A DNA stretch of 64,000 nucleotides from NCBI GenBank assembly GCA_950295325.1, contig OX485809.1, positions 34,300,144 to 34,364,143 on the forward strand. Reading direction: 5' to 3'. Numbering within the stretch: the first letter of the stretch is position 1; each line of letters opens with the position of its first letter. Shown here in pieces: positions 50,088-61,715 of this stretch. The translations under genes and the position numbers were made by a program. Under the pieces are notes generated by a model, which saw only the letters and a program-made list of their open reading frames with translations, was not told the DNA's origin and did no database searches. This stretch comes from Polytrichum commune (taxonomy: Eukaryota > Streptophyta > Polytrichopsida > Polytrichales > Polytrichaceae).

Positions 50088-51150
50088 TCGTTATTCTTAA
50101 ATATAGATATTGTAAATTTATTTATCTATAATAATATGAATAATAAATTATTCATATTCTTTGTAATTTCATACCTAAATCCAATGCCATGGGTACTACA
50201 TCATTTCTGGTATTTAGTGTTACATATGTAATAGTGTCACTTTCCCTATTTTGAGGCATCTACTAGGTTACACTAATGATCAACAACTCCATCATTAGTG
50301 CCACCTCATGACACTTGGCGTTCAAGTGCACTTGCTAATATCTTGGTACAGTGTATGTTCAATAATGTTATGAGGTGTGTGTCTATGTTACACAATGATC
50401 TACAAGTTGATTTGAAGTGTACACAAATGGCCCTTGCCATTAGTATGCTTAATAATATCTTCTTCTTGCATACTACAACGCAAAACTATCATCTCAAGTA
50501 TCCCAATGTGCTACACTAAATGACATAACCTACACATTTTTTCACTTCAAACACTTACTTGTGTTGACAAATAATATCATATTGGCAACCAACAGACATG
50601 AAACTTAGAGACCTCTAAGCATCTAGTGTAGGCCCTTTTCAAATAGTGTTCGTGACACTAAAATACCATAAATGGTGTACTGCAATCAATGCGTAAGTAC
50701 TTGAGGTAGATGTGCCTACTTCGATTGATTATCTTAATTGGAAAAGGTGTATATGGTATGTGAGTTGTATGTGGTTAGGTGTAGATTCAAGGGCGGACAC
50801 TAAAAAGACATGTGCTCAAAAGAGATTATATTATGTGCTCAAAACACGTTAACCATTCTAAGCTTAATAATCAACATTATTGGGGGGACCTACATGATAA
50901 TTAAATAAGGACAAGAATCTTCACTTTGATAATCAATAAGATATTCATATGAGCTCCAAAAATTATGAGGAAAGTGACTAAGCTTACAGCCTTGATTTGG
51001 AATTGCTAAGCATCTCGTACTAATCGTGTGTTTTCATGTTCTATGAGAACTGGGCTAGTCAGAGAAAGTAACCATTCAAGAACCATGATCTACCTTAAAA
51101 CCCGAAATGGAAGAAGCCACTTGGCGAGAGCATGACGTGTCATTATGACG
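50088..51150. other. Intergenic DNA upstream of the AtuA-like gene
   Basis: No gene is recognised. 50,785-50,875 loosely repeats 26,690-26,770. The promoter of the downstream gene probably lies in the last few hundred bases. Confidence 0.35.
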
Positions 51151-51582
51151 TGGCGCTGACATGGACACCGCGCACAGGTTCGAAGGCGCTAACTTAGCAA
51201 GATCGGCATGGGTAGAGGTAAGAGGATTCCCTTGTGAAATTTTCTAAACTTAGCATAAATTACACAGACGAATTCTAGTTCTCGACTGAAGGTTTTTGGG
51301 CTTGTTGTTTGATGCTCATCTGATCACAGCAGCCAAATACAGGGTAAGTTCAGGACTCAGAAGTCTCTTGAGAATCTCCGATTCAGGGATGCAAATTGTT
51401 GTGTACTTAACTTATGTCAAAGGAGATTATTGATTGCACAAGTTAGTACTCTTCCTTCAATCAATCCAAAGTGGTGAAGACATCGATCCTCCCTCATTTC
51501 TGCACTACATTCATAATGGGAGAATCCTTATCCATGTTGTATGTGTGGGGTATGTGATGAAGAGTTGAATTTATTTGCAGAC

Positions 51583-54500
51583 ATGGCGAGGCGGAGGGAT
51601 GTAGTGCGAATAGGTTGTGGAGCAGGATTTGCTGGAGATAGACCCATTGCCGCTCTCCGCCTTCTGAAACGAGTGCCTGACTTGCAGTATTTAGTGTTGG
51701 AGTGCTTGGCAGAGCGCACTTTGACATCTCGGTATGAGGCCATGGTTGCCGGTGGCAAAGGCTATGATCCCCGCAGTAAGATAATTGACCTTGTTCTCCT
51801 GCCATTTTTTTTTTCTCTACCCATCACCTTGGAATGAACTGTTTTGAGTATTTCTGCTACGGTTAGCCCTCTGTTTTAGAGACATCATGTGAGGTCATTT
51901 CTGTACCAGATGTGTAGTCACAGCAAGACTTGTCTATGAAAATTTCGTCTGCATTGGGGTTTTTATAACATTATGAAGCTTCATAAGAGTTTTCCGTGGG
52001 ACTGGCATAAAAAGCCATGGAAGAGAATATTGTGCAATTTTAAGTCTGATCTGAGATTTGTGAAGGTATACATCCCAAGAGAGGCTCATAATGGAGAGAG
52101 GACTAATAGGAGCTTGCCACTAACCAAGCTCAGCATCCATTCCTTAGAAATGAGGACCCCAATCCTTGTATCCAAATTGAAAGAGAAAGAGCTCATAAGA
52201 AGGCTATAAAATGTCATGATCCTTGTATTACTTTTGCATGATGAATGTACTGGGCACATGGTGGGGCAGTCTCAGAGTGGATGCGTCTACTACTGCCCAC
52301 TGCAATAAGCAAAGGAGTTTGTATAATTACGAACATGGGAGCTGGTAAGATCTGACAACCATGTGTATGGACCTCAACACTAGGGCATCTCCTTCACATT
52401 GCATCTCTAATTTGGATGTTCCTTCACAGGTTTAATAGGTTGTGAACCATTTTCCGTTCGTGGGGGTGAGGGCAAGGGAGAGGGGTGTATCTTGTGTGCT
52501 GAAATTGAGCATTTGGGTAGTGCTAACCTAATCTGCATTCTGTTCCCTATTCATGTTGCTGCTCATCCTGACATCGTTGTTCTCCATTCAATATTCCTTA
52601 GATTCAGAGATCTATTTGACAAATAGAGTGAAACAGAATGCTTAAATATCACCATGTAAGAGAGTTATGCTCTAACTTAACATGACTTTTGGTTGGGAGT
52701 TGGTTGGTTTGCATACAAAACCTTCCATGTTCGGATGTTTGCGGTGCATGCTTGGAGGTAGAGTAGGGGTTTGGACGAAGTTCATTGTATATTGGTTCAT
52801 TGAGCGTCAAACTCAATTTGACATGCCAAGAGGTGATACAATGAGGTTGCCCCTCAATCTACCGAAATAGGTTGCTCTTCATCCAAATTCAAACACTACC
52901 TCCGAGCATGCCCACAAGTGGATTATTTTATTTTATTTATTTTATTGATATTTTATACAAAATGATCAATGGAAAATCTTAGGGGACCAACTCCCAACAG
53001 AATGTCCCAATGAATTGAATATTACTCTGATGTACTCTAGACTTTGGCTATCCTCAACTCGCAGTATCCTGTTTTTTTTCCCTGTACCCAATGTGTTTCG
53101 CCAAGATGTGTTGGGAGCTGAAAAGTGAGAGAAGAGTGTGTGGTTGAACAGTGGATCCTGTGGGCGCACAAGAGGAAGTTCTGCAGCTAGTTTCTGAGTT
53201 GGGCCTCTCGGTCATTGTGGCTGTGGCTTATGAGCTTCCTGAGTCTTGTACAGGTGTTTCCCATTTACGTTTATTTTTCCTGCAATGGGGTTTCTGGACT
53301 TGAATCAGATGTCTGGAGTTGATGCAATTGAGATTATTGTTAATGGCAGATGTCCATCATAAGCATGGTAGGTCGTTCACAATAATGTAGAATGGCTGCA
53401 ACATATTTGTAATCTGGTTACTTCTGACCGATTATTGCAGTGTCCTCTCAGTCGAATGAATCCAAAGATCACATCGGGGTATGTCTTCCAGCAGTCGCAC
53501 ACTCTTTTCCATTTTGTCTTCCAGCAGTTACTAAACATGTGTAGCCGTGGTCAATCTTAAAGCGTGCAATTGGGCATCAAGTTTCAAGAATGTCCAGATA
53601 GATCCAGGGTATTTGTTTGAATATGAGATCTGCCTTCCCAGCAGCTATATCATGGCAAAGAGACAAAATCAGACACTTGGTGAAGGACATAATCATGCGT
53701 GCTTCTGTGAATTACAGGTTGCAATTAGGATACAGTTGCACAGTGGATGTAGTGATCAGGCCGAGTGATTTTGCTGACATGTCCATTCTTGATTGGATAT
53801 GAGGAGCACAATATCACCTGTAATTGATGACCCTGCCATGGCCTGACCACTACGTCTGGTAATGAACATGTGTTGCCTTGGTATCAGCTGTAGTATGCAT
53901 CCAATACCCAGTCCATATTCTTACAAGTAAGTCTTATGATGTGGACAGGGGTGCAGCACATACCTAGGCGCAGCTCCTATTGTACATGTACTGAAGACAT
54001 CCAAAGCAGACGTCATCATAACGTCACGTGTGGCCGATGCAGCACTTTTTCTTGCACCCATGGTATTTCCCATCATCCAACTTAGTCACACTATGTTAAG
54101 GCATTTAAGTGAACAGCAACTAGTCATAAGCAGATAAGCACCAGCACCTGCAACTGTTAGTAGAAATTCTTGGTAAAGTAGTCGTTCTTAACACCGTAGC
54201 CAAAGGTTCGCACTATGTTATCCTGTTTACATGGAGGTTTGGATTTTGCGCAGGCTCATGATGTTAATCGAATTATTCAATTGCTATTCAACATTGGGTA
54301 TCAAGTGAATTTTAAAGCATCTTCCTTCAGTTCTGTCTATCTAAAAGGCACTTTCTGAGATTTACACACATCACTTCTGCTGAGGCTTTAAAAGCGCAAG
54401 TGAAGGTACCATCATTGGCATTTTTTACAGGTTTATGAGCTGGATTGGAAGTGGCAAGATTTTGAACACTTAGCTCAAGGAGCACTTGCAGGTCATCTAC

Positions 54501-57500
54501 TCGAATGTGGGTGTCAGTTAACTGGTGGCTACTTCATGCACCCCGGTAATTTAGCATCCATGCTCATACCTCTGTGTACCTAAGAAGTTCAATGTCATAC
54601 ACATTAAAGCTGGAGTGATCCAGGATGATGAATTCTTAGAAGTCTTTGTCTTGTTGTCTATGAATAGAGTTTTGTAAAGCAGTACCTTGAGTTCTCTGTA
54701 AGTGCAAAAGCCATGCCAATGCCATCTATGAACTCCCAGGCAACCATGGCTACCGGCTGTAACCAGGCCCCACTGAAGGGTTATCCGACATAATAAGTTT
54801 TCTCCATATCTCAAGTCGTCAATCTCTCAGAGCCAATTGGATGAGCGATCGGTTATGTGATTCTTAGAGGATCAGTTCTTTTCAGCTTAATAGCAAATAT
54901 TTTGGGGATTGCTCCTTTGTGCCTTCTAAACATGCAATTTAGACCCTTCATTGCACTATTTTTGCAGCGGACCCTCACAGATCTTTCTCAGCACAGCAAC
55001 TTCTGGATGTGTCACTGCCCTATGCTGATGTGACATGGGATGGGAGCGTAACATTGGGCAAAGCAGAGAACAGTGGAGGGGAGCTTAGTATTGCCACTTG
55101 TGCCCAGCAGCTACTGTACGAGATTGGTGATCCTACAGCATACATAACACCTGATGTGGTAAGGCAGTTTATCAGCTCCATTGAAAACTTTTCTATTCAT
55201 TGTGAATAAATACATAGATAGGTATTAACGTTAACCCCTAGGGGAGCACGTATGAATGAAGAGCCTCTTTGCCCGCAGGCTATTGCCCCTTTTTTGGAGT
55301 TGGGTCTATACACAGTACTATGTCAAAAGGAAGAGAAATCTTGAGGATGGGCGTGTGGGAGGGGTGTTTTGAACAAGGCGTGTGGGAGTTGTAATGTGGT
55401 CACCTTGGAGGTGCGTGGGTCAGTGGGTGAGGTTGAGGCTTGAGTGTGACAGTGGTCCAGCTTCAGAAGCCCGTGAGGCCCCAAGTGTAGCTAGTGTGTG
55501 CAAGAAATCCTATCCCCTATCTCGGTGGAGACAATTTCAGAGACTTGCATGTTGCCAATGTACCTCTGGGATTTTGTTCTGTTTATAAGGTTGGTCTGGG
55601 GGGTTACAGTGGGTTTTAGATTCACATTGGTGTTTTTGAGGATGAGTACATATAGTGAACAAATGGTGGTGGTGTGGAGTTGTTTTTACATGATTTGGAT
55701 TTTTGAGGGAGGGAAGTTTTGTTGTGAATAGAGTCAATATCAATCAGCTCGATCAAGAGTTTTACCTGTTGAATCAACTTGAATTTAGGAGCTATACAGA
55801 TGATGGTAAAGTCACGAATTGAAAATATACCCTTGCAAAATTCATGCCACGTCACACAGCCCATAACCTCTCCCACACACTCTCTAGCATTTCTACCATC
55901 AACAAGGGCTTATTTTTTTCAGATTGTGAACTTCAACAATGTGACATTTCAACCTCTTTCAGCTGATCAAGTGGTTGCCAAGGGTGCACGGCCAGCAACC
56001 CAATCTGCACCCAGAGACCTTCTTCAACTTATCCCAAAAGTAAGAGCTTATGGTTTGGGTGCCTCTTAGCCCTCCTTGCAGTCTCATCCATATATTTCTT
56101 TATGATCCTTTTGAATCCGAACTGTGGTTATATAAAATGTTAAGAAAAAACTTTCTTTCTATGGGAAGGCTGTCAGAATCGAAAAACCACAGATTCTACT
56201 AAGTAGGCATTACTTGATTCATGAAATTGACTTGTTTCTGTTGCAGCATTGTGGATGGAAAGGGTGGGGAGAAATTTCATATGGAGGCAGCTTGTGCAAG
56301 GAACGAGCAGCTGCTGCTGAATTTTTGGTATGCACTCTCACCCTTAAAAGCGTAAATAATTACAAGCTTAATTAACATTGAATTATCTTTTTCAAAGCAA
56401 GAATAATTATGATGCCGCATTCCCTGGATGCCATACGTATTGAACATGATCCATGGATGCCCGCTGCATCTAGTGATGACAGTGGGCTATTGCGTGAGAA
56501 CGAATATGACCCCATAGGCGGATAACTTTATTGAATTTTTGAATTTCTATCTCAGCTACTATTTGTTTCAAGTGGTTCATATGTGCTCTAACATATTTTC
56601 CCATATAGTGAGTTCAATCTGCGCAATAGGATACTTGGCAATAGACTCTTACAGACTGCTGCAACACTCCCATTGTTGAAGACCACTTGATCACTTTGAT
56701 AAGGGTTGGGGGTCACACAGCGTGTTGTACAAATGAAATGGAGAAAAGGTGTGCTGGGACATACCTCACCCCACCTTTGAAGGTGGGGTATAGGTGTTCC
56801 TCATGTTTGTCTCTGTACTCGTACAAAAGACTCAATATATTCGTTAATCGGAGACTTTGGAAAGTCTCAAAATAAATGCAAATGATTTAATTTTTGGTCC
56901 AATTTCTTATTGTTTTGACATGTATTTGGGCCAAATTGGTTAGTGCCGCCCACATGAATCGCTTTATTAAGTCACATTGAATATAAATTTGTGTTTTCCT
57001 TGTTTTCTTTTTGAAAACCATGTCCTTAAGTAATCTCAAAATCGTGAAAAAGTCTCCAATTACCGAATATAGTGATTCATATTGATGTTGACATTAGGAT
57101 GGTTTTGAAGTTGAATTAACTCAGGTATGCAACGATTCCCTCATCTTGTGATACCCACCAAGTAATAATAATTGATTTGTATTACAATATTGATGCTGGT
57201 TGGGTAGGATCTTTGATACCATCAATAATACTGTGTATTAATACCATGCATTCACCTGTATACCACTCCCACATTGGTTTCTTCCTGGTTTCCTGTCCCT
57301 CCCTTCCTTTCCCGGGCATCCCCTTTTGAGCAAGGCTCAGGCTCGGGGTATGCTGTTGTGGTTTAAATTTATTATCCTTGGCAATGGAAATCCGTTATTC
57401 ATTCAAAGAAAAAGAAACGTGTCATATGTCCTATTCTTCTACAAGGCACTGTTACGTGCAAAAGAATTAATTGGCCAGAAAGTCAGTAGGTTCTGTTGAA

Positions 57501-60268
57501 TGTGTGCCAGAGGAGGAGGCTCACAGTATATACCAGTGTTGGATCGGTATTTTCTTTCTTTGATACCATTTGTAGAATGAAAGCTTTTCCAAATGTTGAT
57601 ACCAGTGGGGTATGGGTATTTGACGGTATTTTTTACTTTGAATACAATTCGGATATATATACCATGCAAGGGCCTCCATACTTAGGTAAGATTCTCCTAG
57701 TATTAATATGTATTAGAATGGTATTGACCCAATAATAACTCGGGTATATGAAGATTCTCTCACCTTGACATACCCATCAAATATCAATATGTGACGGGTA
57801 TTACAATTTTGATACCCACGTGTAAGTTCTTTGATATTAATGTTGATTATTGATATTCATGCATTCATCTTTGTATCGGTCTGAATTGGTATATATTGCA
57901 CATCCTGCAGGTGAGAGCGTGGGTGGAGGAGACAAACCCTGACATTAGTCATCGCATTCTTTCATACCATGTTGGTGAGGATAGTCTAGGAGTGTGCTCA
58001 GGAGATGAGTCAGCCAGGACAAGTCTGAATCCATCTGAAGTGCGGTTGCGGATGGATGGACTTTTTGAAACCTGGGCCCATGCTTCAACATTCATTCACG
58101 AGTTTGAGGCTCTTTACACTAATGGACCTGCCGGTGGTGGTGGTGTAAGGTTAGTGACTAAGCAGATAGAATATTGAGACAATAGACGAGGTTAGGGACT
58201 GAGATACTCTAGTTCAACAAAGATGAAATTTTCTGGATTTTAGAGAGTGTGCTTCAATATCTCCATCAAATGATGCACATTGTATTGTAAGAATGGTCTG
58301 TGTAGGCTACGATAGGATTGTCTCATATTTTCAGCAAGTTGAGATGAATACCGTCGAAGCTTACCACATTTTGATGTTTGGGTGGTGACAGAACTGGACT
58401 TAACCATGATCTACTTCTCCACAAAAGTCTGGTGTGTGCAACCTCAATAAAATTTCCCTTGTTTGACCCTCATGAATTTCACTTTGTTGTGATAATCAAT
58501 AATTTAGACCTGAATTTGGGGTTGTGACAAAGCTTACAGGGTATTTTGTCCAATATAAACAGCAACTAGGCGTCCATATAGGACGGGTAAAACTAGCTCT
58601 CTGTTGCATTTAATAACACCTTGCTAAGGGCAAAACCATTATAAGTGGAATGGACCCCGAAGGACTGCGAGTTTTATTATTTATATGTGCCAAATAAATA
58701 TTTAATTGGGCCACCTGGCCATGAAGTGGTTATAATACATGGAGTGGAGACGTCCAAGTGTCCAAGTCTAGCGGGGTACAAAGTTTGAAGTTATGGGGCT
58801 TTGGAACACAATGGGGTGTGACCGTTGAGATTACCAACAAAGTTGACATTCAAGAACCGGAGTGGGAGGGAAAGATGCTGTTGTCAAGCAATTGTGGCAA
58901 GAAGTTGTCATGGTTGCATGCCCACCCGCTTGCCTGCCGAAAAATATTTGAATATTTAGAGCCAAGAAGTGGGTAAGGGGGGGCATAGATGCGGTTCTTA
59001 GGCTCCTTAGAGAGGCCCTTAGAAGGGATCAATTATATTTCGGCTGCAGAATATGGGTGAATAATCACCTTATAGCGAGGTATATCATTCTTATAATCAC
59101 ATTGACTTGTCTCATGTCTGAATTGCAGATCCCACGGGAGCTTGTGCAGTGGGAGACATCTGTCTGCCGTAGTTCTCCAAAGCTCCAACATTCTTGTCCT
59201 GCGTCACCTCTGCTCCCTGTCATAGCAGGTACGAATGGAACAATTGGTGTTTCTGAACAACATGTGATTTTTTAAAAAAAAATGTCAGATAAAGTAACCT
59301 TGACAGCTTCCCTTGAATAGGCCTCGAGTCAGAGATTTTGGGTAATGGGATCACAGTCCACATACTTAGGGCCACTTTACACCACGGCCAATGGCCATCA
59401 CTATGAAAATGTGAGGGCCCTTGAAACTCATCTGAAGGCCGTACCGTGGAAAATTGAAATTGAATTTTGTATGGTTATGGGCCCTCACGTGTACAGTAAA
59501 GACATATACGACCGGGCTCTCAACCAAATGCTATTTCATTACCATGCTATAAGTTGAATGCTCTTGCAATTCTTTACCAGTGGGAGATATTAGATTTCAA
59601 TGGTCACGGGCTCTCATGTTCTGGTTTAAAGTGCCCCTTAGGTGATGGTAGTATCTCTATGTTTACATAAATGGGACACCCCTGGAGATTTAGCATTGGT
59701 CTTCCAGGGTGGCAGCTCAAAAAGGATTAGTTCCAACACCGTTTGACCACTAAGTTAAGGTGTCTTGAACCCTTTCTTCTTTCCAGATGAGAAGAAGTTG
59801 CAAAAACCGGTGGTAATGCCAAGGAAACCCCTGGTACCAGCTCCAGCAGGTGTGGAACTACCTCTGTACAAAGTGGCACATGGAAGAACAGGCGACAAAG
59901 GCAACCAGCTCAATGTGAGTATTATCCCTCACTGCCCTTCGGATGTGGCACGACTTCGCAGCATCATAACCCCATCCTGGGTGGTTCAAGTAATGAAACA
60001 TCTCTTCCCAATATCCTGTGGTCTTAACAAAGACCTTGTACCTAATAATTGTGGACTCAATGTGAGTCATGAAACCATAGCAACCAAACGGCAAGAATCA
60101 ATTAAGGAGGCATTAGTGGATGTATATGAAGTGCAGGGAGTGGAGGCTTTTAATGTTGTTGTGAAGGATGTGTTGGATGGTGGTGTGACTTGCTCACGTA
60201 GGCTAGACCGCCATGGAAAATCCCTTTCTGACTTGATCCTTAGCCAGTTTGTCATTCTTCCGTCTTAA
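51583..60268 (+). CDS. AtuA-like (DUF1446) protein, acyclic terpene utilisation family (12 exons, about 613 aa)
   Basis: Coding exons: 51,583-51,775; 52,270-52,344; 53,152-53,253; 53,441-53,478; 53,949-54,062; 54,431-54,545; 54,968-55,158; 55,923-56,039; 56,247-56,327; 57,911-58,144; 59,129-59,228; 59,787-60,268. The N-terminal AtuA domain (about 4-430) shows RIGCGAGFAGDR, CIITNMGAVDPVGAQEE, STYLGAAPIV, DVIITSRVADAAL, GHLLECGCQLTGG and NGPAGGGG. The C-terminal small domain shows AHGRTGDKGN, as in family proteins. Bacterial AtuA takes part in citronellol/geraniol breakdown, but its exact reaction is not settled, and the plant substrate is unknown. No signal or transit peptide is obvious, so it is probably soluble. 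TTTGCAG just before the ATG marks a leader intron, whose donor may be GTAAGAG near 51,216. The donor at 58,145 is uncertain (alternatives at 58,150 and 58,154). Several introns hold MITEs. Confidence 0.9.
52660..53038. mobile_element. Foldback MITE family F3, copy in AtuA-like gene intron 2
   Basis: It begins AGAGTTATGCTCTAACTTAA and ends GAATATTACTCT, imperfect inverted ends. The interior shares GGTTGGGAGTTGGTTGG, GCATGCTTGGAGGTAG, TATTGGTTCATTGAG and AAATAGGTTGCTCTTCATC with the copies in the PIP1 and SERK-like introns. A TTTTA-rich stretch near 52,925-52,960 is extra in this copy. Confidence 0.7.
57080..57285 (+). mobile_element. Partial F4 element in AtuA-like gene intron 9
   Basis: AACTCAGGTATGCAACGATT, GTGATACCCACCAA, TTTGATACCATCAAT and ATACCATGCATTCACCTGTA follow F4 order, ending CCCACATTGG. 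The left half is missing. Confidence 0.55.
57528..57896 (+). mobile_element. Foldback family F4 (GATACC-rich), full copy in AtuA-like gene intron 9
   Basis: It runs from ATACCAGTGTTGGATCGGTA to ATCGGTCTGAATTGGTAT, the ends inverted. Its interior matches the copies in SERK-like introns 1 and 11. The right end is only 15 bp before the acceptor of exon 10, so the element abuts or supplies part of the splice-site region. Confidence 0.7.
59366..59640. mobile_element. Tourist/PIF-Harbinger-like MITE in the last AtuA-like intron (269 bp)
   Basis: TTA flanks both sides (59,366-59,368 and 59,638-59,640). The ends are GGGCCACTTTACACCA and the inverted form GGTTTAAAGTGCCCC. ATGTGAGGGCCC and GGGCCCTCACGT form nested arms inside. 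It belongs to the same class as 40,589-40,950, but the sequence beyond the ends differs. Confidence 0.7.
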
Positions 60269-61200
60269 ATGGTCTACTTCACGTTGTAATCCAACACAGA
60301 TATAGCACGGTTGAATAACTAGTTTAATCAAATAACACATTCAAATGCAAGTTCTGAACAAGTTTTTAGTATAGTTATGTGGGGATGTTGGTGCACAACA
60401 TTTTTCAGCCATGTGGCTGAGTTCCTTTTCTACAAATAAGCAGGTGGACAAGTGGCAGGTTTTTGAACTCTTGTGGAGTTGCCAAATTCAGCCTGTACCT
60501 GGCTTCTAAGAATTTCCACCGGCATTTTGCTTCCATCTATTGGGATTGTTCTTGGCCATCTGCAATCCATACTAAACAATCAAAGGTTTTCCTGGGTTTC
60601 TTCACATCTGGTTGCACTTAAGGGTAGAACACACTTTATTATGTCTGTCCTGCTTCAAAAAAGGTGATAGATTTCCCTGACCAGCTGTCATTGCTCAAGG
60701 GGTCACGGGAAGGGAGACTGAGTTTCAGATGTACTCCACAGCTGATGACCTGGCTGAGTTGTATCCAGAGATTTCTCTGTTAGCTCGGATTGGTCGTGAC
60801 ATAACTTTTACTCCAATTGGAGAATCAAGTGCTATGAAATTTGGCATGTGCAACGATTTGCCAATTTCTTGTCACTGTTTTTGTACAAGTACTTGTCACT
60901 TGAAGAATTGGTCCTTCAACCCAAAAAGCACCCCAAGGAGCTTCAGCCAGGTGGAAAGCGGACTCTATCAGTCCCGTGACATGCCCGGCCCCATCTCCTG
61001 GCAGTCAGTAGGTAAATTAAATTACGAAAAACGTCGTTGTTTTTGTACACCGAAGTGAATGCGGAGCCTGGTCTTCCTTACCTTGATCATGTTTTACCAA
61101 GCTTCAAAGTAGGGTTACTTCCTTTCGGAAGTCAGCCAAGTATATTCAGGGAGTTCACGTGTAGCCTAATGAACGTCTATGTCTTGTCCTGTGATGCATA
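60269..61200. other. 3' flank of the AtuA-like gene with an unassigned open frame
   Basis: The first part should be the 3' UTR. An open frame at 60,729-61,058 (109 codons) begins MYSTADDLAELYPEISL and could be extended upstream by the residues TEFQ. I do not recognise it, and it has no visible splice partners. It may be a decayed exon or chance. Confidence 0.3.
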
Positions 61201-61419
61201 GCAGTGTCCAGGGAGATTTTGGGCACAATCGGTCAAGATCCAAGTGTTTCCAGTCCAATTGGTACAATGTTGATATCTTTCAAATTTCTATTTATTAATG
61301 TAATCTACATTCTTTAAATTTCTCTAAAATGATAGGTGGCTCATCTAAAGTCCTGAACATGAACTGTTCATTTCTCAAACTCAACTGGCCCATCTTTAAC
61401 TAGCAGTCGTAGATGCATA
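61193..61419 (-). mobile_element. Mutator-like MITE with 8-bp matching flanks
   Basis: GATGCATA at 61,193-61,200 and again at 61,412-61,419 borders a 211-bp element starting GCAGTGTCCAGGGAGATTTT and ending AACTAGCAGTCGTA. With one flanking mismatch included, the target duplication is 8 of 9. The body matches the family at 1,957, 7,681 and 14,148. It lies about 300 bp upstream of the 61,716 gene. Confidence 0.75.
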
Positions 61420-61715
61420 TATAAATCTGGACCAACTAAAGTACTCAAGTATACTGTGCAAAAATGTGTATATATGTATATATATATGATGTAATGGAGA
61501 TTCACCCCCTCACAACACACCTCTCTTGGCATGACTGCATCAACCTGGGCTGGGAAAGTGAATGACTCTCTTCTTCCGCCGCTACCTGCAAGCTAGCTAG
61601 TGAGGATGGGTGATGGGAGTTAGACTGTGCGTAAGTCGGCCACAATGTAGACGAGCTTATGAATCTTCACTGCCTCTGAAATGTCACTGATTCCACTGCA
61701 GCTGCAAAAACCAAT

